Below are positions 17,120 through 26,170 of a stretch of DNA of 57,379 nt, in pieces (position 1 is the first letter of the stretch; each line of letters begins with the position of its first letter). Source of the DNA: Intestinicryptomonas porci (lineage in GTDB: Bacteria > Verrucomicrobiota > Verrucomicrobiia > Opitutales > Intestinicryptomonadaceae). The stretch lies in contig NZ_JALBUT010000010.1 of the NCBI RefSeq assembly GCF_033971905.1, positions 1 through 57,379 on the forward strand, read 5' to 3'. Both the position numbers and the translations under genes were made by a program. A model generated the notes under the pieces. It made no database searches. It had not been told where the DNA came from and saw nothing but the letters and a program-made list of their open reading frames with translations.

Positions 17120-18532
17120 ATGCTCGACGAAGACGTAATTTTAAAATCAACGCGCTACATAAATGAGCGCATTCTTATTTTCAACATAGTTGCAATGTCG
17201 CTTTTGCCCGCAATGTTTTTCGGCGGCAGTGGCGCAACCGCGTTAAGCCTCATATTTTCGCTTGGGATAATCGCCCCGATAAATGTGTTTACCTATCCGA
17301 TAAACTGGATTGACGCCCCCGACTTTTCGCGGACAAAATACGCGGTATGCGTTCTTCCCGTCATTATTGCCTCGGTAATCGCAATATACAGATTTTTCAC
17401 GCCGTCTATTGCCTACACAAACTTTGAGCAAATAGAAGCATTGCGCATGGTTTTGGAAAATTCGCAAAATCTCTTTACAAGCGCGGCGACGTCGTTTTTC
17501 GATGCAGTGTCAGACAACATCGTAGTACTTTCATCATGCTTTGCCGCGTTCTCGATTTTCATAATAACAAAATCGCGCTTCGTAATAAAGACAATGCTTA
17601 TGTGTTGCGCGGCGGGCGTTGTTTTGTTTTCCGCAATCGGGCTTATATTGGACGCACTGTACGCCCTCGACGTTCCTGCAGTGAAAAGGATTTACACTGA
17701 CTTTGCATTCTTCACTTTCGCAGACAAGACGGAGTTTTCGTTTTACGCCTACATTTGGGCAAGCGCGTTGCTTGCGTCGGGCATTTACACATTCCAGAGG
17801 TTCAGCTTTCAAAATCTTTTCGGAAGCCTGAGGTTTTTAATCATGCTTGGCTCAATTTTTCTTTTTGCGGTGTCGGTTTACACTTCAAGCGAGTTTTTCA
17901 AGCCTTTCATATATGCGACAGCGGCTTTTATTTTTGTAGTTTACACTTTTGACGTTTTCCCGACAAAATCAAATTTAAGGCGGCACAACAAACGCCTCAT
18001 TGACCATTCGTTCGGCACAATGCTTAAAGCGTCAACCCCTGCCGCGATTTATATCATAATGGCGGCGTGTTCGATTGCGCTTTGCGCTTTCTCCGCAAAG
18101 CCCGCAATGGATTTCCAAAACGCGCCCGAAAGAGCGGAGCTTAAAAAGTTGGACGCCGATGCGATGGACGCCGCATTGGAAAAACAGCTCTTCGGCTGGG
18201 GAGGAGGAAGCTTTCAAAACGTAATGGCGATAAGACAGGGAGACGACATAGAAAATATCGCCCATAACAAGGCTTCTTCCGACATCATTAAAGCGTTTTT
18301 GGAATACGGATTTTTGGGAATTGCAATGATTGCCTCAATGCCTATTCTCCTTTTTATTTACATTTTTGCAAAATTCGGCATAAGCAAGTCGCAGGCGATA
18401 ATGCTTGTGCCCGTTGCAGTGCTTGCCGCGCTTTCCTTTGTTTCGACACCGTTTTTAAGCCCGTCAGTAATAATCAGCTTCTGGATTTTGTCAGGCTCCA
18501 TAATCGCCTGGGGAAATTCGGAAATCATTTAA
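17120..18532 (+). CDS. Polytopic membrane protein, O-antigen polymerase/ligase-like
   Basis: This 470-residue protein has roughly ten or more hydrophobic segments and a periplasmic-looking loop near residues 335-395. The loop ends with LFGWGGGSFQNV and is followed by ASSDIIKAFLEYGFLG. A glycine-rich FGWGxGSF loop followed by an EYGFLG helix is typical of Wzy/WaaL-type O-antigen polymerases and ligases. No glycan biosynthesis genes are adjacent, so its substrate is unknown. It sits between a DJ-1 gene and a fluoride-channel gene, one base before the latter. Confidence 0.6.
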   Translation: MLDEDVILKSTRYINERILIFNIVAMSLLPAMFFGGSGATALSLIFSLGIIAPINVFTYPINWIDAPDFSRTKYAVCVLPVIIASVIAIYRFFTPSIAYTNFEQIEALRMVLENSQNLFTSAATSFFDAVSDNIVVLSSCFAAFSIFIITKSRFVIKTMLMCCAAGVVLFSAIGLILDALYALDVPAVKRIYTDFAFFTFADKTEFSFYAYIWASALLASGIYTFQRFSFQNLFGSLRFLIMLGSIFLFAVSVYTSSEFFKPFIYATAAFIFVVYTFDVFPTKSNLRRHNKRLIDHSFGTMLKASTPAAIYIIMAACSIALCAFSAKPAMDFQNAPERAELKKLDADAMDAALEKQLFGWGGGSFQNVMAIRQGDDIENIAHNKASSDIIKAFLEYGFLGIAMIASMPILLFIYIFAKFGISKSQAIMLVPVAVLAALSFVSTPFLSPSVIISFWILSGSIIAWGNSEII

Positions 18533-18533
18533 A

Positions 18534-18899
18534 ATGCAATTGCCCCCTGTTTTGTTTGCGTCGCTTGGCGGGGCATTGGGAGCCGCAATCCGCTTTCTGT
18601 GCCTCGAAGCCGCATCTGGGTTTCTAATATTGCCGATAAACGTTTCAGGCTCGCTTATTTTCGGATTTGCAAGCGCATTCATAAAGGACAAAAACATAAA
18701 AACCGCAATTACATCAGGATTTTGCGGCGGTCTTACAACTTTTTCAGGCTTTGCGGCATTCTTTTGCAAAATATCGGAAACTTCGTTTTTTGAAGCCGCA
18801 GTGTTTGCTTTTTTAAATTTGACGCTCTGCGTTATTGCGGTTTTCTGCGGAGAATTTCTCGCAAAAAAGAAAGGCATCTTATGCAAACGGCAGTCTTGA
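18534..18899 (+). CDS. crcB: Fluoride channel subunit (Fluc/CrcB), first copy
   Basis: This 121-residue membrane protein has four helices and the Fluc signatures GGALGAAIRF, NVSGSLIFGF (pore Asn) and SGFCGGLTTFSGF (the TTFS stretch with phenylalanine-box residues). Fluc channels export fluoride passively as dual-topology dimers. Its 3' end overlaps the second copy by 19 bases, so the two are co-translated and probably form a heterodimer. I see no fluoride riboswitch upstream. Confidence 0.9.
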   Translation: MQLPPVLFASLGGALGAAIRFLCLEAASGFLILPINVSGSLIFGFASAFIKDKNIKTAITSGFCGGLTTFSGFAAFFCKISETSFFEAAVFAFLNLTLCVIAVFCGEFLAKKKGILCKRQS

Positions 18900-19228
18900 C
18901 TTTTATGTGCGCAATCGGAGGCGCGGCGGGAAGCGCGCTAAGGTATGTACTTTCATCTAAGCTTGACAAAAAATTCCCGTGCGGAACCCTGCTTTCAAAC
19001 ATTTTATCTTCCGCATTGCTTGCCGTTTTGATTGCAAACGCCAATTTAAATTCCGAATTATCCGCGCTTCTTGCGGCGGGATTTTGCGGGGCTTTTTCCA
19101 CATTTTCAAGCTTCGCCTTCCAAGTCTGCAAAATGATAAAAGAAAAAGAATTTACACTGTCAGCAATATACGTTTTTTCGACATTTGCAATTCTTGCGGG
19201 CGTCTGCGCGGTTTTAAGTTCCGTCTAA
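18881..19228 (+). CDS. crcB: Fluoride channel subunit (Fluc/CrcB), second copy
   Basis: This 115-residue partner of the preceding gene has GGAAGSALRYVLS, GTLLSNILSSALL and AGFCGAFSTFSSF. It is diverged from the first copy: the GG before the TTFS-like stretch is GA here, and the stretch reads STFSS. Paired genes of this kind are known to make heterodimeric Fluc channels with fixed, opposite orientations. Its TAA stop overlaps the stop codon of the convergent PfkB gene by two bases. Confidence 0.88.
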   Translation: MQTAVLTFMCAIGGAAGSALRYVLSSKLDKKFPCGTLLSNILSSALLAVLIANANLNSELSALLAAGFCGAFSTFSSFAFQVCKMIKEKEFTLSAIYVFSTFAILAGVCAVLSSV

Positions 19229-20079
19229 AAACCGAAAATTCCTTTTTGAGAAGCGCATTCCGAAGCAAAATCCATTGCGCTTCGGAAGTCCGAAAAACCG
19301 CACTCCCCTTTTTCAGCGAGAGCTTTTATAAGGCAAGCCAAAACCAAGTCTCCACAGCCTGTCGCAAAAACCCTGCCGTGGATTTTTCGAGGGATAAACG
19401 TTTCCGTTTTTGCGCCAATGCCGGCATAGGCAGTCTCCGCCCCGTTTGTAACACCGAAAAACGCCGCCTTTGTCTTGGCATTTAACTCGCAAAACGAAGA
19501 AGCGGAAAAAGCGCGAATTTCATCGGCGTTGACTTTTAAAATTTCCGATTTTTCAAAAAACAAATCTTTTAATGGCTCTCCGTAAGTGTCGCAAACAAAG
19601 CGCATTTTAGTTTTTTCAACCAGGGCTTTCAGCGCGGAAAACTTGGCATTTGTCCAATTCGGAACGCTTCCGCAAAGAGCCAGTATGTCTCCGCTTTCCG
19701 CGCGCTTTGAGATTTCCGACATCGCAATTCCAAAATCCGCGTCTGTCAAGAGCGCGTCTTTTGTAAAAAACGAAGTCTCCGAATTTTCGTCCCTGCACAC
19801 AAATCCCGAGCGAGTTTCAAAAGCAGTCTTTACCGGCAAAAATTTTATGCCTTTTTCAGACAAAAAATCCCCGCACCGCTCGCCCGTCCTTCCGCCCGAA
19901 AAAATAACGGCAGTCGCGTCTAATCCGAACTTCAAAAGAGCCGCCGCCACATTCACGCCCTTGCCCCCCACGCAAAATTCTGAAGCTTGCGCGCGGTTTA
20001 CCTCCCCAAACCTAATCTCTTTGAAATCGAGAGTGTGCTGGGCGAGAAGATTGCAAGTGAGCGTAAAGATTTTAGGCAT
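19225..20079 (-). CDS. PfkB-family sugar kinase, 1-phosphofructokinase-like
   Basis: This 284-residue kinase has the N-terminal GGKGVNVAAAL motif shared by 1-phosphofructokinase and tagatose-6-phosphate kinase, and the C-terminal ATGCGDLVLA motif with the catalytic Asp. The usual GAGD is GCGD here. It would phosphorylate a hexose phosphate with ATP. No fructose PTS or other partner is adjacent, so the substrate is uncertain. It ends in TAG and overlaps the crcB stop. It lies 2 bases downstream of hemL on the same strand and is probably co-transcribed with it. Confidence 0.8.
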   Translation of the reverse strand: MPKIFTLTCNLLAQHTLDFKEIRFGEVNRAQASEFCVGGKGVNVAAALLKFGLDATAVIFSGGRTGERCGDFLSEKGIKFLPVKTAFETRSGFVCRDENSETSFFTKDALLTDADFGIAMSEISKRAESGDILALCGSVPNWTNAKFSALKALVEKTKMRFVCDTYGEPLKDLFFEKSEILKVNADEIRAFSASSFCELNAKTKAAFFGVTNGAETAYAGIGAKTETFIPRKIHGRVFATGCGDLVLACLIKALAEKGECGFSDFRSAMDFASECASQKGIFGF

Positions 20080-20081
20080 TT

Positions 20082-21356
20082 TTAAAGGGACTTTAATGCT
20101 CCGACCATGACTTCCGCCGCGCGCTCCAAATATTCCTTCGAATGCGCAAGGCTCATAAAGCTTACTTCAAAAGCGGAAGGGGCGATGTAAACTCCGCCTT
20201 CGAGACACTTGTTGAAAAATTTTGCATAAAGCTTTGTGGAAGAGCGCATTGCAATGTCGTAATTTGATACTTCCTCATCGTTGAAAAACACCGAATAAAG
20301 AGATTCCGCCTGCGGGACTTGCAGGGCAATTCCCTTTTCTTTTGCCGCGCCTTTCAACGCCGAAACAATGAAATCCGCCTTCGACTTCAATTCCGCGTAC
20401 GGATTAAGCTCCTTCAACATTTTAAGAGCTTCCGCGCCTGCCGCCATCGCAAGCGGATTTCCGCTCAGAGTTCCCGCCTGATAGACGTCTCCGCTTGGCG
20501 AAAGATGCTCCATAATTTCGCGCTTACCAGCAAAAGCCCCTACGGGAAGCCCGCCGCCTATTATTTTGCCGAGAGCGCACAAGTCGGGAGTTATGCCCAA
20601 AAGCTTTTGAGCACCGCCCGAAGAGAGCCTGAACCCCGTTATCACTTCATCAAAAATCAAAACAACCCCGTATTCCGAGCACAGCATGCGCAGTTTTTCG
20701 AGATAGTTTTTCTTTGGCAAAATAAGACCTACGTTTGCGGGAAACGGCTCTAAAATGACAGCCGCAATCTCGCTACCCTGTGCTTTGAAGCAATTTTCAA
20801 GGGATTGCAAATCATTGAAAGGCAATACGATTGTAAGGCGGGCAAAGTCGTTTGGTATCCCTGCGGAATTGGGAGTGCCGAAAGTGATTGCGCCACTGCC
20901 CGCCATCACGAGAAGGCTGTCAACATGCCCGTGGTAGCAACCCGAAAACTTAACGATTTTATCCCTCTTGGTAAATCCCCTCGCAAGGCGCACCGCGCTC
21001 ATCGTCGATTCCGTTCCCGAATTTGTCATGCGCACCATCTCAGCACATGGAACCATCGAAGTTATGAGGCGCGCCATTTCAAGCTCCCTCGCGCACGGAG
21101 TCCCGAAGCTCGTCCCGTTTTCCAATGCGTTCATTATGGCGTTTTTTATGCGGGCGTTGTTATGCCCGAAAATCGCGGGGCCCCATGAACACACAAAATC
21201 AATTAGGGTTTTTCCGTCCTCGGTCTTGATTAGGCAGCCGTCCGCCCTGCGCGTAAAAAACGGCGTTCCGCCAACTCCGCCAAAAGCCCTGACGGGGGAA
21301 TTTACGCCGCCGGGAATGATTTTTTTGCATTCTCCAAAAAGATTTTCAGAATTCAT
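20082..21356 (-). CDS. hemL: Glutamate-1-semialdehyde 2,1-aminomutase
   Basis: This 424-residue PLP enzyme makes 5-aminolevulinate in the C5 pathway to haem and other tetrapyrroles. The N-terminal IPGGVNSPVRAF is diagnostic of GSA aminomutases. The PLP pocket is seen in TNSGTEST and FDEVITGFR, and the PLP lysine is K264 in ALGKIIGGGLPVG. Haem supply fits the c-type cytochrome encoded nearby. Its start overlaps the end of nadE by 11 bases, indicating one transcript. Confidence 0.96.
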   Translation of the reverse strand: MNSENLFGECKKIIPGGVNSPVRAFGGVGGTPFFTRRADGCLIKTEDGKTLIDFVCSWGPAIFGHNNARIKNAIMNALENGTSFGTPCARELEMARLITSMVPCAEMVRMTNSGTESTMSAVRLARGFTKRDKIVKFSGCYHGHVDSLLVMAGSGAITFGTPNSAGIPNDFARLTIVLPFNDLQSLENCFKAQGSEIAAVILEPFPANVGLILPKKNYLEKLRMLCSEYGVVLIFDEVITGFRLSSGGAQKLLGITPDLCALGKIIGGGLPVGAFAGKREIMEHLSPSGDVYQAGTLSGNPLAMAAGAEALKMLKELNPYAELKSKADFIVSALKGAAKEKGIALQVPQAESLYSVFFNDEEVSNYDIAMRSSTKLYAKFFNKCLEGGVYIAPSAFEVSFMSLAHSKEYLERAAEVMVGALKSL

Positions 21357-22980
21357 AGCTTTTCCTGTCTGTCAATGCAACTCTTCTGCCGTTTCCAAAA
21401 GACGAGATTGTAAGGCGCGGAGCGGGCGGCAACTGCCTGCGCTTGTACTCCGAACGTTCGAATTTTCGCACCACGTCCTCTACGACTTCCCTTGCAAAGC
21501 CCATTTTTTCGATTTCCGAAACCGACAAGTTCCCCTCGATGTAAAGCCTCAAAATGGAGTCCAAAACATCGTATTCCGGGAGGGAGTCGCTGTCTTTTTG
21601 ATTGGGGCGAAGCTCTGCCGACGGCGGCTTTAAAATCGTGTTTTCTGGAATTTTTTCGCCGTCTTTATTGACATACCTTGCGAGCTTAAACACATCTGTC
21701 TTATAGACGTCGGCTATCGGGGCAAAGCCCCCGCAAGTGTCGCCGTAAAGAGTGCAGTAGCCGACGGCGCATTCGCTCTTGTTGCCCGTCGCAAGAACCA
21801 TCGCGCCAAGCTTGTTTGAAATTGCCATCATCAAAAGCCCCCTTGCGCGGGACTGCAAATTTTCCTCAGTCACGTCCCTTTCCAAACCCGCGAATATTTT
21901 TTCAAGCGCCTTTTCGGCTTCCGCGACAACTCCCGCTATGGAGATTTTGTCGTAGCGCAAATTCAGATTTTTCGCCAAGTCCTCGGCGTCGCGCACGCTG
22001 TGCCCGCTTGAAAATTTGGACGGAAGAGAAATGCCTATTACATTTTCCCCGCCGAGCGCGTCTGCGGCAATCGCGGCAACCAGCGCGGAGTCAATGCCGC
22101 CGCTAAGCCCCAAGGCGACTTTCTTGAAGCCGCTTTTTCTCACGAAATCGCCAAGCGACATTTTTAGCGCGGAGTAAAGCTCCGCAGTCTCGTCAAATTG
22201 CGAAATCTCCGTTTCCCTTAAATTCTCAGTGTCGAAAACCGCAAAATCCTCACCGAATTTTTTTAATACGCCGCAGTACTTTCCCTGCGCCGACAAAACC
22301 GCGCTAAAACCCGCGCATACCATTTCGTCGTTGCATCCCACCAAATTGCAAAAAGCAACAGGAGCGTTCAATTCTTTGGCGAGATTTTCCAAAAGTTTAA
22401 GCCTCGCCGCCTCGTTTTTCGGCGACCATAACGAAGCCGCGACATTTATAACCAAGTCGCAATTTTCCGCTTTGAGCATGTCAACGGGGCGATTTCTATC
22501 GGCATACCGCGGCGCAGTCTCCGCGTCAAGGCTCCAAATATCCTCGCAAATAGTAAGCCCGATTTTCTTGCCGTTTAGTTCCACAACCCCGACTTTTTCG
22601 CCCGCGTCGAAATTGCGCGGCTCTTCAAAAATCCCGTAGTTTGGCAAGAGGCACTTGTCGTATAAGCTAACAACCCTGCCGCCGGAAATAAACGCGAGGC
22701 AGTTGTACGCCCCGACCGCCTTTTCAGACTTGCGCACAAAGCCCACAAAAGAGGGAATTTCGAGTTTGCCTGCAAGAAGCTCCAAATATTCGGCGTTTTT
22801 TTTGATAAATTGTGAAGACTTGGTTTTATCTTTGGGAAACGCCCCCGATAGCGCAAGCTCGGGAAAAATCGCAAAATCAGCCCCTCTTTCTTTGAGCAAC
22901 TTTGCCGCATCCAAAATTTTACGGGAGTTGCCTTCAAAATCTCCCGTTGTAGTGTTTATTTGTGCTATCCCTATTTTCAT
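21346..22980 (-). CDS. nadE: Glutamine-dependent NAD+ synthetase
   Basis: This 544-residue two-domain enzyme completes NAD synthesis. The N-terminal nitrilase-like glutaminase domain shows its Glu-Lys-Cys triad in FPELALSG, DKCLLPNYG and GLTICEDIW. The C-terminal ATP-pyrophosphatase domain has the P-loop LGLSGGIDSALVA and the NKSECAVGYCTLYGD stretch. Ammonia should be channelled from the first domain to the second. It heads a nadE-hemL-pfkB run and is separated from the TPR gene by a terminator. Confidence 0.95.
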   Translation of the reverse strand: MKIGIAQINTTTGDFEGNSRKILDAAKLLKERGADFAIFPELALSGAFPKDKTKSSQFIKKNAEYLELLAGKLEIPSFVGFVRKSEKAVGAYNCLAFISGGRVVSLYDKCLLPNYGIFEEPRNFDAGEKVGVVELNGKKIGLTICEDIWSLDAETAPRYADRNRPVDMLKAENCDLVINVAASLWSPKNEAARLKLLENLAKELNAPVAFCNLVGCNDEMVCAGFSAVLSAQGKYCGVLKKFGEDFAVFDTENLRETEISQFDETAELYSALKMSLGDFVRKSGFKKVALGLSGGIDSALVAAIAADALGGENVIGISLPSKFSSGHSVRDAEDLAKNLNLRYDKISIAGVVAEAEKALEKIFAGLERDVTEENLQSRARGLLMMAISNKLGAMVLATGNKSECAVGYCTLYGDTCGGFAPIADVYKTDVFKLARYVNKDGEKIPENTILKPPSAELRPNQKDSDSLPEYDVLDSILRLYIEGNLSVSEIEKMGFAREVVEDVVRKFERSEYKRRQLPPAPRLTISSFGNGRRVALTDRKSYEF

Positions 22981-23033
22981 GGATAAAATTACTTTCTAAC
23001 ATCGAAAGCCGTTCTTCAAGCTTATAATTTGCA

Positions 23034-23060
23034 CAAAAAAACCCCTGCAAAAACAGGGGT
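23034..23060 (-). terminator. Terminator of the TPR gene
   Basis: A 7-base GC-rich stem (acccctg 23041-23047, caggggt 23054-23060) is followed on the minus strand by seven T. It lies just beyond the TPR gene stop and before nadE. Confidence 0.88.
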
Positions 23061-23077
23061 TGGAGAAATTGGAAATT

Positions 23078-24517
23078 TTACTTGTTGCGGGACTCGTAGT
23101 AGGCGTTGATTTTTGCCGCAACGTCCTTGTAGCCGATGTCGCTCGAATAAATTTCCTTGTATTCGATAAACGCCTTTTCGGGATTGTTCATCAATTCGTA
23201 CGCGCTCGCAAGCTCGTAGATGATTTCCTTTTTGGCGTCGTTCATGGTAAGGCTTTCCTTCTTTGCGGTAATGAGCTGGTCCACCGCGAGGTCGTACTTT
23301 TTGCCGCCGATAAAAGCCCTGCCCAAGCCAAGCAGAGAAAGCGCGCGCACTTTCGGATTACGCTGGGAAAGCTGGAACTGCGCGATTGCTCCGTCCAAGT
23401 CGCCATCTTCAAGGAGCAACTGCCCCAAGTTGAAGCGGAAATTAAAGTCGTTCGGGTAGCGTTCAACCATGCGCTTTGCGTTTTCCAAGCGGAAGGCATG
23501 CTCTTCCTTTTTCAAGGCTTCGTATTCCTTTTTCGCATCCGCGTCGTCCGGATTTGCGTCGAGTTTTTCCTTTACGGAAGATATGCGCATGTCCATATCG
23601 CTCAAAACCAAGTCCTGCTCGAGCTTTTCCAAAGTCGTGTCTGCCTGACCCATGGGCAAGGTGCGCGCTTTTTTGATAAATTCCAAAGCTTCGCCAAAAC
23701 GCTTCAAGGCGCGCAAATGCTGGGCAACGTCGCGATACAAATTGATGTTTTCGGGATCGCTTTCAAGCTGCTTCTTTTCGCGCTCGACCATGTTTTGCAA
23801 GGTTTCCTCGTCGTTTGCGATGCGGTTTTCAGCTTCGCGGTTCACGGTTTCGTCTGCATCCTTGATTTTAGTGCGGAAGTCGCCTTCTTCCTCCCACTTT
23901 TCCTTAAGCATGGTCTTCACGACGGAAGCTTCGCGCATCAAGTTTTGGGCGTCGCCGTTTGAGGGTTCGGAGCGCAAAATGGTTTCGCCGACCCTCATTG
24001 CGTCGTCGGGATTAAGGCTCTTTACGAGAGCCCTGCCCCAAGCCATCAAATTCTTAGTGTTTTTCGGGGAGACGTCGGCTATGTGCTGGTAGCATACAGC
24101 CGCGGTTGACCAATACTGCGCCTTTTCTGCCGCGCCCGCCATTGCGTTCAAAACGGATACGTTGTAGGGGTTCGCCATCAAAAGTTTTTCGCCTTCAGCC
24201 AAAACTCCCGCAATGTCGCCCTTCTTTGAAAGCGACGACGCCTTAACCGCAAAAACCGCGCCCGAAAAAACGCCCGTTAGATTCTTTATGGGATTTGGCT
24301 TGCCCGCGGCTTTCCTCTGCGCCAAACGCAAAATCTTGCGCACTTCCGAGCAGGCGGGATACTTTGCAAGAATGCTTTGGCAAACATTTAAAGCGTAATC
24401 GGGGCTGCCTTTTTCAATGGAAGATTGGGCAGTGTTCAACTGTTTGATAAAGCGGGGGTCGATGTCTTTTAAAAGCGTTTCAACACCGCCGTTTAGTTCT
24501 TTTCTTTCTTCGGACAT
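23078..24517 (-). CDS. Tetratricopeptide-repeat protein
   Basis: This 479-residue protein is almost wholly helical, with several TPR-like units: residues about 30-70 (PDYALNVCQSILAKYP), 110-200, and 350-470 (DFNFRFNLGQLLLEDGDLDG, EKAFIEYKEIY). A charged segment in the middle (about 205-260) may form a coiled coil. I see no signal peptide, so it probably acts in the cytoplasm as a scaffold. No specific partner can be named. It is transcribed alone, with its own terminator. Confidence 0.8.
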   Translation of the reverse strand: MSEERKELNGGVETLLKDIDPRFIKQLNTAQSSIEKGSPDYALNVCQSILAKYPACSEVRKILRLAQRKAAGKPNPIKNLTGVFSGAVFAVKASSLSKKGDIAGVLAEGEKLLMANPYNVSVLNAMAGAAEKAQYWSTAAVCYQHIADVSPKNTKNLMAWGRALVKSLNPDDAMRVGETILRSEPSNGDAQNLMREASVVKTMLKEKWEEEGDFRTKIKDADETVNREAENRIANDEETLQNMVEREKKQLESDPENINLYRDVAQHLRALKRFGEALEFIKKARTLPMGQADTTLEKLEQDLVLSDMDMRISSVKEKLDANPDDADAKKEYEALKKEEHAFRLENAKRMVERYPNDFNFRFNLGQLLLEDGDLDGAIAQFQLSQRNPKVRALSLLGLGRAFIGGKKYDLAVDQLITAKKESLTMNDAKKEIIYELASAYELMNNPEKAFIEYKEIYSSDIGYKDVAAKINAYYESRNK

Positions 24518-24575
24518 AATAAAATAGATATGTTTTAAATATAAATTGAAATTTTAGGATAGACCATTTCTTCGG

Positions 24576-25901
24576 CTACTGCAAGTCATTTTCGACAGAT
24601 TTTACCAATTCCGCCATGGATTTTTCATTAAGAGCCGAATCTTTGCCCTCGACGAGAAGGCGGATTTTGTTTTCCGTACCCGAATATCTTATCAAAACCC
24701 TGCCATTGCCCGACATTTCCCTTTCGATTTTTTCAACGGTTTTCGAGAGCGTCGGAGTTTCCGAAATCGGGGTTTTGCGGGCGACTTTCAACGCCTTTTG
24801 AATTGACGGATAAAGGCTTACAACTCCGCTCATTTCAGAAACCTTTATTTTCAGGCAAAGGAGCGTCGATAGCAGCTTGACAGCAGCGGCAAGTCCGTCT
24901 CCGCACGGGGAAATATCCATAAAAATGTAATGCCCTGAATTTTCGCCGCCGATTTCACAGCCCTTTTCAAGCATAAGCCTCATCACAAGCCTGTCGCCGA
25001 CGCCGCTTCTGAAAACTTCCACGCCGCGTTTTTTCAAAGATTCGTCCATACCGACATTGCTTTGAATAGTCGTAACAATCGCGCCGCCCTTCAATGCGTT
25101 TTGGCGCGACGCTTCAATGGCAATCAAACCCATTACGCACTCTCCCGCAATTTTGTTGGCATTTTCATCGCAGACAACGAGCCTGTCGCCATCGCCGTCG
25201 TGCGCAAGCCCTATGAAAGCCCCCGAATCTTTCACAAGGCGCGCCAAAGCTTCGGGGTGCTCGCTTCCGATATTGCAATTTATGTTTTTCCCATCAGGAG
25301 AAATTCCTATTTCAACAACTTCCGCGCCGTATCCGCGCAAAACCTCGCCCGAAATTCCGGCAGTCGCGCCGTTTGCGCAGTCAAGGGCGATTTTAAGCCC
25401 CTTCAAACACCCCTTAGGCAAAATCGAACCCATTTTCGCAATGTAATGCGATTTCATGTCAACTTTTTTCACGGAAGCTTCCGCGCCGCTGCCCGAAATT
25501 TTTTCGTCAAAGAATTTCTCGATTTGCTCCTGCGCCTCGTCGCTTGCCTTTCGGGCGTTTTCGTCAAAAAACTTTATGCCGTTGTCGGTGTAAGGATTAT
25601 GGCTTGCGGTAATCATTACGCCGAAGTCCGCCTTTTCTTTCAATACGCCGAACGCCAAGGCGGGAGTGGGGACGACGCCGAAATCGGCAACCTCCACCCC
25701 GCGCAATCCTTTACAAAACGCGGCTTTCAACGGCTCCGAAGAAAATCGCGTGTCCCCCGCTATCGCAATTTTCGGAAGCCTGCCCTTGATTTTTCCCTGC
25801 AAATGCGCCGAAACTGCCGCGCCCAAACCTTCAAAGAAAGCCTCGTTTACATGCTCGCCGCCGTATTCGCCGCGAATTCCGTCTGTTCCAAAATATTTCA
25901 T
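24576..25901 (-). CDS. glmM: Phosphoglucosamine mutase
   Basis: This 441-residue enzyme converts glucosamine-6-phosphate to glucosamine-1-phosphate on the way to UDP-GlcNAc for peptidoglycan and lipopolysaccharide. It starts with KYFGTDGIRGEYG. The catalytic phosphoserine is S100 in ITASHNPYTDNGIK. The metal-binding loop is AHDGDGDRL, the sugar-binding loop GGENSGH, and the phosphate-binding end RYSGTENKIR. This set separates it from the longer hexomutase at 40.2-42.1 kb. Confidence 0.95.
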   Translation of the reverse strand: MKYFGTDGIRGEYGGEHVNEAFFEGLGAAVSAHLQGKIKGRLPKIAIAGDTRFSSEPLKAAFCKGLRGVEVADFGVVPTPALAFGVLKEKADFGVMITASHNPYTDNGIKFFDENARKASDEAQEQIEKFFDEKISGSGAEASVKKVDMKSHYIAKMGSILPKGCLKGLKIALDCANGATAGISGEVLRGYGAEVVEIGISPDGKNINCNIGSEHPEALARLVKDSGAFIGLAHDGDGDRLVVCDENANKIAGECVMGLIAIEASRQNALKGGAIVTTIQSNVGMDESLKKRGVEVFRSGVGDRLVMRLMLEKGCEIGGENSGHYIFMDISPCGDGLAAAVKLLSTLLCLKIKVSEMSGVVSLYPSIQKALKVARKTPISETPTLSKTVEKIEREMSGNGRVLIRYSGTENKIRLLVEGKDSALNEKSMAELVKSVENDLQ

Positions 25902-25936
25902 ATGCGTTTTAAAGTATATTATTTACCCGAAAAAAA

Positions 25937-26170
25937 TCACCTCGGCATGTTTTTATAGAGCAAGTCGCCGAGTTCTTTCGGGCTGGTCTCTTCAAGTTCC
26001 CTGCCCTTGCGCTTCAAGTCCTCAAAAGTTTTCATCACGGTTTCCGTCATTTTTTCGTGCGTTTCTTCCGTGCCTCCGACAATCGAAAACTTTTCCGCTT
26101 GGGTTATGCGCTTTTCCCCGTCAGAATCAAGCCCCAAGCCAATTAGATGGGCGCGTTTTTTGTTTGCCAT
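25937..26170 (-). CDS. Small conserved-looking protein overlapping scpA
   Basis: This is a 77-residue hydrophilic protein starting MANKKRAHLIGLGLD and ending LGDLLYKNMPR. I chose the ATG at 26170, because further extension would lie wholly inside scpA in another frame. It still overlaps the scpA 3' end by 44 bases. The central GGTEETHEKMTE and the helical end look structured, but I recognise no family. Location between scpA and glmM suggests translational coupling to scpA. Confidence 0.6.
   Translation of the reverse strand: MANKKRAHLIGLGLDSDGEKRITQAEKFSIVGGTEETHEKMTETVMKTFEDLKRKGRELEETSPKELGDLLYKNMPR

Noticed and set aside
18300..18533. Fluoride riboswitch before crcB
   Set aside because: The region is the coding end of the upstream membrane-protein gene and I see no conserved riboswitch core.
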